A stretch of 64,000 bases of DNA. Source: Streptomyces sp. NBC_01591 (lineage in GTDB: Bacteria; Actinomycetota; Actinomycetes; Streptomycetales; Streptomycetaceae). The translations under genes and the position numbers were made by a program. Shown one piece after another: positions 47,064 through 52,911 of the stretch. A model generated the notes under the pieces. That model did not search any database. It worked only from the letters and a program-made list of their open reading frames with translations, and was not told the origin of the DNA. Where the stretch lies: the NCBI RefSeq assembly GCF_035918155.1, contig NZ_CP109327.1:4898001-4962000 (forward strand). Direction: 5' to 3'. The stretch's first letter is position 1. Every line of letters starts with the position of its first letter.

Positions 47064-47615
47064 ATGTCTACCCGCACAGAGCAGGTCATGTATGTCCAGA
47101 CGCCTGAGTTCGCGCGTCATGCGGAGCGGATCGTGGAGGTGACCGATGCGACGTCTCGACTGAACGTGCTTCCGTTCAGCGACAGCGAAGGTCGCGCGGA
47201 ACTACTTTCTGTTGTGTTCGGTGGCCCGCTGCCGGAGTCGGTGATGATCTACCCGCCGTTCTTTACCGAGTACGGGCTCAACACGACGTTCGGGGAGAAC
47301 GTCTTCGTCAACCAGGGATGCACCTTCATGGACAAGGGAGGCATCCGTATCGGCAACGGCGTCATGATCGCCCCAAAGGTTAGCCTCATCACCGGAGGCC
47401 ATCCGCTGCCCCTGGCCGAGCGCCGCGAGTACCTCTCCTTCGCCCCGATCGTCATCGAGGACGACGTCTGGATCGGGACGGCTGCCGTGATCACGCAGGG
47501 GGTGACCATCGGTGCCGGTGCGGTGGTCGCTGCCGGTGCGGTGGTCACTCGTGATGTTCCTGCCGGCACCGTGGTCGCGGGAGTGCCCGCCCGGGTGATC
47601 AAGACGATCGACTGA
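47064..47615 (+). CDS. Sugar O-acetyltransferase (NodL/LacA/Maa type, left-handed beta helix)
   Basis: A 183-residue hexapeptide-repeat acetyltransferase. The N-terminal helical part is followed by imperfect hexapeptides (IRIGNGVMIAPKVSLI, VIEDDVWIGTAAVITQ, VTIGAGAVVAAGAVV) and the usual end G-V-P-A-R-V-I-K. The likely catalytic histidine is in L-I-T-G-G-H. It acetylates a sugar or similar hydroxyl acceptor using acetyl-CoA. The ATG at 47064 has no strong ribosome site (GGGATAAG). It is divergent from lysR and followed by the transposase gene. Confidence 0.88.
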   Translation: MSTRTEQVMYVQTPEFARHAERIVEVTDATSRLNVLPFSDSEGRAELLSVVFGGPLPESVMIYPPFFTEYGLNTTFGENVFVNQGCTFMDKGGIRIGNGVMIAPKVSLITGGHPLPLAERREYLSFAPIVIEDDVWIGTAAVITQGVTIGAGAVVAAGAVVTRDVPAGTVVAGVPARVIKTID

Positions 47616-47666
47616 GCCCGGCCGGGCTGCCGGCCGCGTGCGCAGCACCTCTGCGGTCTGATCCTG

Positions 47667-48557
47667 ATGCCTCGTCACGCCCGGCTGACCGACCGGCAGT
47701 GGGACCGCATCCGACCTCTGCTGCCCTCCAGTACCGGTCGTCGTGGCAGGCCGTGGGCCGATCACCGCCGCATTGTGGAGGCGATCGTCTACCGGTACCG
47801 CACCGGTATTCCTTGGCGAGACCTCCCAGCCAGGTTCGGATCCTGGAAGACCGTGTGGGCCCGCCACCGCCGCTGGGCCGCCGACGGGACCTGGGACCGC
47901 GTGCTCGGCGTCCTGCTCGCCCGCGCGGACGACGATGGGCTGATCGACTGGCGGGTGGCGGTGGACTCCACCGTCACCCGGGCCCACCAGCACGCCACCA
48001 ACACCCGCCGCCCCGAGAAGTGCCGGGCCGCAGCCCGAGGGCAGGGCCTCGACGCCCACCGAGAGCCCGCCGGGCACGCGATCGGCCGTTCCCGCGGCGG
48101 GCTGACCACGAAGATCCACCACGCCGTGGACGGTCAGGGCCGACCGCTGGCCGTCGTCGTGACGCCCGGGCAGGCGCACGACGGCCAGTCCCTGCCGTTG
48201 CTGGGCGACCTGCGAGTCCGCAGGACCGGAGCAGGCCGCCCGCGCACGACCCCGACCATGCTGCTCGGGGACAAGGCCTACTCCTCCCGCGCGATCCGAG
48301 CGGCGCTCAAGGCCCGCGGGATCACCACGGTCATCCCTGAACGGCGTGACCAGCAGGAGCACCGTCGCCGCCGCGGTTCAGCAGGCGGGCGTCCGTCGAA
48401 GTTCGATCCGGTGGCCTACAAGAACCGCAACGTGGTCGAGCGGTCCTTCGCCCTGCTCAAGCAGTGGCGGGGCCTGGCCACGAGGTTCGGCAAGCTCGCG
48501 ATCGTCTACCGCTCAGCCGCAGTCCTCGCCGCAGTGCTGGTCTGGGCTCGCATTTAA
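47667..48557 (+). CDS. IS5-family transposase (uninterrupted)
   Basis: A 296-residue DDE transposase. The N-terminal DUF4096-like part (DRQWDRIRPLLP, YRYRTGIPWRDLP) leads to the catalytic core: D in V-A-V-D-S-T, D in L-L-G-D-K-A-Y, and the C-terminal E in N-V-V-E-R-S-F with the K/R-rich Y(2)R(3)E(6)K pattern. Many Streptomyces IS5 elements split the gene by a programmed frameshift; this one is a single frame and appears intact. It closes the right end of the element. Confidence 0.93.
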   Translation: MPRHARLTDRQWDRIRPLLPSSTGRRGRPWADHRRIVEAIVYRYRTGIPWRDLPARFGSWKTVWARHRRWAADGTWDRVLGVLLARADDDGLIDWRVAVDSTVTRAHQHATNTRRPEKCRAAARGQGLDAHREPAGHAIGRSRGGLTTKIHHAVDGQGRPLAVVVTPGQAHDGQSLPLLGDLRVRRTGAGRPRTTPTMLLGDKAYSSRAIRAALKARGITTVIPERRDQQEHRRRRGSAGGRPSKFDPVAYKNRNVVERSFALLKQWRGLATRFGKLAIVYRSAAVLAAVLVWARI

Positions 48558-48579
48558 CGGACACGCCTTACTGATCGTT

Positions 48580-48690
48580 TCAGAATGAAGTTCTGAGTCG
48601 TCTCAAGCAGATGATGCTGCATGCGAGTTGGAGCAAGGCGAGGTGTAGGCCCAGGCGCACGGACGGTACGGGGCCGGTGATCGCGCCACG
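48580..48690 (-). pseudogene. 3' remnant of another transposase gene
   Basis: Just outside the right end of the element, the minus strand reads G-L-H-L-A-L-L-Q-L-A-C-S-I-I-C-L-R-R-L before a TGA at 48580. This resembles the C-terminus of IS5/IS4-type transposases (a helical ALLxLAC...RRL tail). The upstream part does not continue as transposase. It is probably a decayed older insertion next to which the newer element landed. Confidence 0.4.
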
Positions 48691-48905
48691 CGGTCGGCGA
48701 GGCTCGCCGTGCCCGCTCACGCGCCCTCGGCTGAGTTCGGCACCAGGATGCGGCCGCGCTCCGCGAGCTGATAAGGATGGCGCTCCCACTTGCTCCGGCA
48801 GGGTCGACCGGGACCTCGACGACCCATGGTGCGCCGGACGGCGCGATCGGTCCGCGCTCGGCAAGCGGTTCGAGCGCGTCCGCATTCTCGACGAGCCACC
48901 CCGCC
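48691..48905. other. Scarred DNA between the transposase remnant and lysR
   Basis: No intact gene is seen. A minus-strand frame reads G-W-L-V-E-N-A-D-A-L-E-P-L-A-E-R-G, followed by A-P-W-V-V-E-V-P-V-D-P-A-G, which is protein-like but has no start in context and runs into the remnant. It may be a gene fragment left by earlier insertions or deletions. Confidence 0.35.
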
Positions 48906-49808
48906 TCAGCTGCCGCCGCCGTCCCGCCCCACCACCTCGCGCGCCAGCGCGACCAGCTTCGGCAGTGCCGGATGCCCCGGGACATCCCGCCGGGCGAGGA
49001 GTACGGGTACGGACGGGGCGTTGACGAGCGGCCGGTAGGCGACGCCGGAGTGCGGATGCATGTCGGCGGTGGACGCGGCGGAGACTCCGACGCCGCGCCC
49101 CGCCGCGATGGCGGTCAGCCAGTCGTCGGTGTTGGCGACAGTGAGGATCGCGGCGGGCCGCCCGCCCGGCGGCCACAGATCGACGGTGGTGGTGCCCGAG
49201 ACGGTGTTGAGGACGACGGTCTCGCCCGCCAGATCGGCGAGGCGGAGCGTGGCACGGCCCGCGAGCGCCCCGTCCGCCGCCACCGCCGCCACCCGGTCCT
49301 CCTCGAACAGCACCTCGGTGACGAGGCCGGGTGCCTCCACGGGCCCCCGCAGCAGCGCTGCGTCGACCTCGCCGCGGGTGAGCCCGGCGGTGCGGTCGTC
49401 GATCCGCAGCAGTTCGAGCGGGGTCTGCGGGTACAGCTCCTGCCAGCGGCGCAGCAGCGGTGTGGTGTACGGGCCGAACGCCGACCAGGCGTGCCCGAGC
49501 CGCAGCGGCCGGCGGCGCCGCCCGCCGGGGTCGAGCGCCTCGTCGAAGGCGGCGACCGCGGCGGCGGCCTTGTCCCGGAAGGCGACGCCTTCGGGGGTGA
49601 GGACGAGATGGTGGGTGGACCGGTCGACGAGCCGGATGCCGAGGTACTGCTCCAGGGCGGCGAGGGTGCGGGAGACCGCGGGCTGGGTGAGGCGGAGCCG
49701 GGCGGCGGCGCGGGTGACGTTGCCCTCGTCGGCCACGGCGAGGAAGGCGCGCAGATGCCGCACTTCGATGCCGCGACCAGCGCTTTGTCCGGAAGGCCCC
49801 ATGCTCAT
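48906..49808 (-). CDS. LysR family transcriptional regulator
   Basis: A 300-residue LysR regulator with the helix-turn-helix A-A-A-R-L-R-L-T-Q-P-A-V-S-R-T-L and a full effector-binding domain. It is divergent from an EamA exporter gene, with a perfect palindrome near the exporter start, so it probably controls that exporter in response to an amino acid or metabolite. The ATG at 49808 is one of several possible starts (49802, or a GTG at the conserved V-R-H-L-R-A-F). Confidence 0.88.
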   Translation of the reverse strand: MSMGPSGQSAGRGIEVRHLRAFLAVADEGNVTRAAARLRLTQPAVSRTLAALEQYLGIRLVDRSTHHLVLTPEGVAFRDKAAAAVAAFDEALDPGGRRRRPLRLGHAWSAFGPYTTPLLRRWQELYPQTPLELLRIDDRTAGLTRGEVDAALLRGPVEAPGLVTEVLFEEDRVAAVAADGALAGRATLRLADLAGETVVLNTVSGTTTVDLWPPGGRPAAILTVANTDDWLTAIAAGRGVGVSAASTADMHPHSGVAYRPLVNAPSVPVLLARRDVPGHPALPKLVALAREVVGRDGGGS

Positions 49809-49915
49809 GCGCGGGGAGCATAACCGGGGCCCGATCGACATTTCACGTGCCACGCGGAGGTACCTACCGTAAGAGGACGTACCGCATGAGTGGAGTGCAG
49901 TATGTTCAATCGAAT

Positions 49916-49933
49916 AGTGCAATGAATTGCACT
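49916..49933. promoter_or_regulatory. LysR-type operator upstream of the EamA exporter
   Basis: AGTGCAAT-GA-ATTGCACT is a perfect 8-bp inverted repeat, 26 bp before the exporter GTG. It contains TGCAAT-N2-ATTGCA, a T-N11-A type core typical of LysR sites. The separate half-site AGTGCAG lies at 49894-49900. Confidence 0.7.
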
Positions 49934-49958
49934 TTCGGATCCGGGAGGAACACCGCAG

Positions 49959-50936
49959 GTGAACGACCAGCGCAGTGCAGCAGGGGCGGCGGCCGTGGAG
50001 CAGGCCGCGGCCGTCGTCGTACCCGAGGCGGCTCCCGCCCTGGGCGAAGCGGCAGGCCCCGCACGCCCCAGGGGTCGGGGTGCGGCGCTCGCCCCGATCG
50101 CGCTGGTGGTCGCGGGCGGCCTCTCCGTCCAGTTCGGCTCCGCCGTCGCGGTCCTGCTGATGCCGCGGGCCGGTGCGCTCGGCGTCGTCACCCTGCGCCT
50201 GGCCGTGGCCGCGATCGTGATGCTGGTCGTCTGCCGCCCGACGCTGCGCGGCTACAAGCGCGCCGACTGGGGCACGGTCCTCGCCTTCGGGCTGGCCATG
50301 GGCGGCATGAACATGCTCTTCTACCAGGCGGCCGACCGCATCCCGCTGGGTGCGGCCGTCACCCTGGAGGTGCTGGGCCCGCTCGCCCTCTCGGTGTTCG
50401 TGTCCCGCCGCCTGATCAACGTGGTCTGGGCCGGGCTCGCGCTCGCCGGCGTCGTGCTGCTGAGCGGGGGCGGCTTCGACCGCCTCGATCCGGTCGGCGC
50501 CGCCTACGCGCTCGGCGCGGGTGCCATGTGGGCGGCGTACATAGTCTTCAGCGCCCGCACCGGCCGCCGCTTCCCCCAGGCGGACGGCCTGGCCATGGCC
50601 CTGGTCGTCGCCGCGCTCCTCTCCCTGCCGCTCGGCGTCATGGAGTCGGGCTCGAAACTGCTGGTCCCGTCCACGCTGGGGATGGGCGCGGCGGTGGCGC
50701 TGCTGAGCTCGGTGCTTCCGTACACCCTCGAACTCATGGCGCTGCGCCGCCTGCCCGCGCCCACCTTCGCGATCCTGATGAGCCTGGAACCGGCGATCGC
50801 GGCCACGGCCGGCTTCCTGATCCTCGATCAGGCCCTGACGACCACCGACGCGCTGGCGATCGCCCTCGTCATCGGGGCGAGCATGGGCGCGGTACGCAGC
50901 CAGACCCGGCGCGCGAGGCCCCGGGAACGCGCCTGA
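49959..50936 (+). CDS. EamA-family exporter (RhtA-like)
   Basis: A 325-residue drug/metabolite transporter with ten membrane helices in two EamA repeats. A 40-residue Ala/Pro-rich cytoplasmic N-terminus precedes them. The closest known type is the threonine/homoserine exporter RhtA (SVQFGSAVAVLLMPRAGALGVVTLR segment). It likely exports an amino acid. The GTG at 49959 follows GGGAGGAAC. It is divergent from the LysR gene that probably regulates it. Confidence 0.88.
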   Translation: MNDQRSAAGAAAVEQAAAVVVPEAAPALGEAAGPARPRGRGAALAPIALVVAGGLSVQFGSAVAVLLMPRAGALGVVTLRLAVAAIVMLVVCRPTLRGYKRADWGTVLAFGLAMGGMNMLFYQAADRIPLGAAVTLEVLGPLALSVFVSRRLINVVWAGLALAGVVLLSGGGFDRLDPVGAAYALGAGAMWAAYIVFSARTGRRFPQADGLAMALVVAALLSLPLGVMESGSKLLVPSTLGMGAAVALLSSVLPYTLELMALRRLPAPTFAILMSLEPAIAATAGFLILDQALTTTDALAIALVIGASMGAVRSQTRRARPRERA

Positions 50937-51018
50937 CGCCCGGGGCGGGCCCTTGTCGGCCCGCCCCCGCGCACGGGATCATGGCGGCCCGTTACGCGAG
51001 ATCCTGCCGGGGGAGCCC

Positions 51019-51447
51019 ATGGTCATCGCCGCCGTCTATTTCGTCATCGCCGTGGGTGCGGCCGTGGTGTCCGGGAGGAACCTGGACCGTCACCTCCAGG
51101 GCCCCCGGCTCCGGGCCGCCTGGGCCGAGGGCCTCACGGCCGAGGCCCGATGTACTGCCGTGCGCACCGAGGAGGCCCAGGACGCCGAGGGCGGCTTCGT
51201 CCTGCACGCCCACCCCACCCTGGAGTTCCGTACCGGCGACGGGCGCACCGTCAGCTTCGAGGAGCGCCAGTCGCGCCTGACCCCGGCCGAGGGCGACTTC
51301 GTCACCGTCTACTACGGCGCCGCGAACCCGCAGGACGCGACCACCCGGGCCCCGTCCTTCGGCATGCGCCACGCCAGGACCGTGATCACCGCGGCGGGCT
51401 GCTTCTTCGCGCTGATATCGGCGGTCGTCATCGCCGTGGTCGCCTGA
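51019..51447 (+). CDS. DUF3592 membrane protein
   Basis: A 142-residue protein with one membrane helix at each end (VIAAVYFVIAVGAAVVSG and VITAAGCFFALISAVVIAVVA) and an extracytoplasmic beta domain between them (FRTGDGRTVSFEERQSRL, GDFVTVYYGAANPQDA). This is the DUF3592 pattern. Function is unknown. The ATG at 51019 has GGGGGAG upstream. Confidence 0.82.
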   Translation: MVIAAVYFVIAVGAAVVSGRNLDRHLQGPRLRAAWAEGLTAEARCTAVRTEEAQDAEGGFVLHAHPTLEFRTGDGRTVSFEERQSRLTPAEGDFVTVYYGAANPQDATTRAPSFGMRHARTVITAAGCFFALISAVVIAVVA

Positions 51448-51475
51448 TCTGCCGGACCCTCGACCGCGTTCGCCC

Positions 51476-51601
51476 TCAGTCCGGGTTGACGGTGTCGAAG
51501 TACAGGCCGTCCGCCGTCGCGCCGAGGAAGAACCGCCCCATGGGCAGGCCGTCCGCCGGGCCGGGGCCCGGGAGCAGCGCGTCGTAGGAGGCGCCGGCCA
51601 T
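51476..51601 (-). pseudogene. Short ORF fragment next to the tandem repeat
   Basis: From the ATG at 51601 the minus strand encodes 41 residues (A-S-Y-D-A-L-L-P-G-P-G...F-F-L-G-A-T-A-D-G-L-Y-F-D-T). They look like the end of a real protein, but the frame runs straight back into the 29-bp repeat array, which encodes Arg/Gly-rich repeats in every frame. It may be a gene truncated by repeat expansion, or a small protein. Confidence 0.35.
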
Positions 51602-51674
51602 CCACCGCGCGTGCGCGGGCGGGAACCCGGCCGGCACACGCGCGTCTGCGCGCCGCCTTCCCGCGTCCTTTCCC

Positions 51675-52106
51675 GGTACGCCCTGCCTTCCCGCGCCTCC
51701 CTCGGTACGCCCTGCCTTCCCGCGCCTCCCTCGGTACGCCCTGCCTTCCCGCGCCTCCCTCGGTACGCCCTGCCTTCCCGCGCCTCCCTCGGTACGCCCT
51801 GCCTTCCCGCGCCTCCCTCGGTACGCCCTGCCTTCCCGCGCCTCCCTCGGTACGCCCTGCCTTCCCGCGCCTCCCTCGGTACGCCCTGCCTTCCCGCGCC
51901 TCCCTCGGTACGCCCTGCCTTCCCGCGCCTCCCTCGGTACGCCCTGCCTTCCCGCGCCTCCCTCGGTACGCCCTGCCTTCCCGCGCCTCCCTCGGTACGC
52001 CCTGCCTTCCCGCGCCTCCCTCGGTACGCCCTGCCTTCCCGCGCCTCCCTCGGTACGCCCTGCCTTCCCGCGCCTCCCTCGGTACGCCCTGCCTTCCCGC
52101 GCCTCC
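51675..52106. repeat. Tandem array of about 15 copies of a 29-bp unit
   Basis: The unit begins GGTACGCCCTGCCTTCCCGC and repeats every 29 bp, with starts at 51675, 51704, 51733 and so on to 52081 (15 starts). Inner copies appear identical; the flanks degenerate. The minus strand of each unit carries several G-runs (GGGAGGCGCGGGAAGG). As 29 is not a multiple of 3, three units code 29 residues in all frames, so the array is not selected as a reading frame. It has no unique spacers, so it is not a CRISPR array. Confidence 0.95.
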
Positions 52107-52262
52107 TCCGAACACCTCCTCCGGAACGCCCCGTCCCCGCCCAAGTGGGGTGTCACCGGGCGGGGTTCGAAAGTCGCGGCGGGTCCGCAGCGGCGATCGC
52201 CGGCGTATGCGTCGCGTGTGCGCACTGAGCCGCCCGCGCGGTATTCCGGCTGCATGAGGGCC
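52107..52262. other. Region upstream of the lanthipeptide precursors
   Basis: No gene is visible between the tandem repeat and the leader hairpin. The promoter for the precursor transcript should lie here, but I see no clear -10/-35 pair. GTGGGGTGTCACCGGGCGGGG at 52145-52165 is the only striking G-rich patch. Confidence 0.4.
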
Positions 52263-52315
52263 GCTGAGGATGGCACTCGGAACCCGGCCTCCCAGGCTCG
52301 GTTCTCATCCTCAGC
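52263..52315 (+). promoter_or_regulatory. Hairpin in the 5' leader of the lanthipeptide precursors
   Basis: GCTGAGGATG (52263-52272) pairs perfectly with CATCCTCAGC (52306-52315). An inner GAACC/GGTTC stem (52280-52284 with 52300-52304) extends it. The base of the hairpin is one nucleotide from the strong ribosome site AAAGGAGGTG, so folding could affect translation or message stability. Confidence 0.6.
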
Positions 52316-52334
52316 GAAAGGAGGTGACAGACAA

Positions 52335-52556
52335 ATGAACCTTGTTCGCGCATGGAAGGACCCCGAGTACCGGGCCACCCTCAGCGAGGCTCCCGCCAAC
52401 CCGGCCGGCCTCGTCGAGCTGGCCGACGATCAGCTCGACGGCGTCGCGGGCGGGACCACGTGGGCGTGCGCCACGATCACTCTGACCGTGACGGTGTGCT
52501 CCCCGACCGGGACCCTCTGCGGCAGCTGCAGCATGGGCACGCGTGGCTGTTGCTGA
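52335..52556 (+). CDS. lanA1: Class II lanthipeptide precursor, beta-type
   Basis: A 73-residue precursor. The leader starts M-N-L-V-R-A-W-K-D-P-E-Y-R, typical of class II leaders, and ends V-A-G-G at residues 37-40, the cleavage site for a C39-peptidase transporter. The 33-residue core has 12 Ser/Thr and 6 Cys (positions 5, 15, 22, 25, 32 and 33 of the core), ending G-C-C, enough for six thioether rings. Composition fits the beta component of two-peptide lantibiotics, in particular what I recall of roseocin from S. roseosporus. AAAGGAGGTG precedes the ATG. Confidence 0.88.
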   Translation: MNLVRAWKDPEYRATLSEAPANPAGLVELADDQLDGVAGGTTWACATITLTVTVCSPTGTLCGSCSMGTRGCC

Positions 52557-52586
52557 GCCTACAGATTCCTACAAGGAGTGATGTTC

Positions 52587-52823
52587 GTGGACATAGTCCG
52601 GTCCTGGAAGGACGCCGACTACCGGCTGTCCCTCGGGAGTGAGGCCCCCGCCCATCCGTCGGGCGAAGGCCTCACCGCAATCACCGACGAGGAGCTGACC
52701 GAGATCAACGGAGCCGGCTCCGGAGTTCTCGGCACTCTCGGGTGCTGCTCGTGCCTGCCGTGGTATTCGGGCTGGACCGTATGTGGTCTCGCCTGCAACC
52801 CCGGTAAGCCCTGCAAGAACTAG
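52587..52823 (+). CDS. lanA2: Class II lanthipeptide precursor, alpha-type
   Basis: A 78-residue precursor sharing the leader signature D-I-V-R-S-W-K-D-A-D-Y-R with the first peptide. The leader ends near E-I-N-G-A-G. The core of about 33 residues has 6 Cys but only 4 Ser/Thr (T-L-G-C-C-S-C; Y-S-G-W-T-V-C; C-N-P-G-K-P-C-K-N), so at most four rings can form and two Cys are left for a disulfide. That matches the alpha component described for roseocin, as I recall it. I prefer the GTG at 52587 (8 nt after AAGGAG) to the ATG at 52581. Confidence 0.88.
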   Translation: MDIVRSWKDADYRLSLGSEAPAHPSGEGLTAITDEELTEINGAGSGVLGTLGCCSCLPWYSGWTVCGLACNPGKPCKN

Positions 52824-52842
52824 CAGCGTACCGAAGAAACGG

Positions 52843-52886
52843 CGTGACCGGCAGGGGCGGGCGACTGTGCGCCCCCGCCGGTCACG
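52843..52886 (+). terminator. Hairpin between precursors and lanM (attenuator)
   Basis: CGTGACCGGC-A-GGGGCG (52843-52859) pairs with CGCCCC-C-GCCGGTCACG (52870-52886), with one internal mismatch and a 10-nt loop. It stands 19 bp after lanA2 and 25 bp before lanM. Such partial terminators let precursor mRNA exceed enzyme mRNA in RiPP operons. Confidence 0.7.
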
Positions 52887-52911
52887 TTCATGCCCCAGGA
52901 GGAAGAGCGGA

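Larger units (their letters stand above)
46017..48567. mobile_element. Putative IS5-family element with two passenger genes
   Basis: The left end reads GGCGTGTCTGTCAAT (46017-46031) and the right end, read inward, GGCGTGTCCGTTAAA (to 48567): 12 of 15 positions match as terminal inverted repeats. The 2.55-kb interval holds a lysR gene, an acetyltransferase gene and an IS5-type transposase whose stop lies 10 bp from the right end. No other matching end is visible near the transposase start. ACTG occurs just outside both ends (46012-46015, 48570-48573) and may be a target duplication, though the spacing differs by 1 bp. Confidence 0.55.

Noticed and set aside
49847..51280. A 477-codon plus-strand frame over the EamA gene
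   Set aside because: The overlapping frame with ten membrane helices and RhtA-like repeats is the real gene.
51675..52106. Regular 29-bp repeats as a possible CRISPR array
   Set aside because: The copies are head-to-tail without spacers, and no cas genes are nearby; it is a simple tandem repeat.
51476..52399. A 307-codon minus-strand ORF of Arg/Gly repeats as a collagen- or RGG-like protein
   Set aside because: All three frames through the 29-bp array stay open and give the same repeats, so the open frame follows from the repeat and is not evidence of coding.
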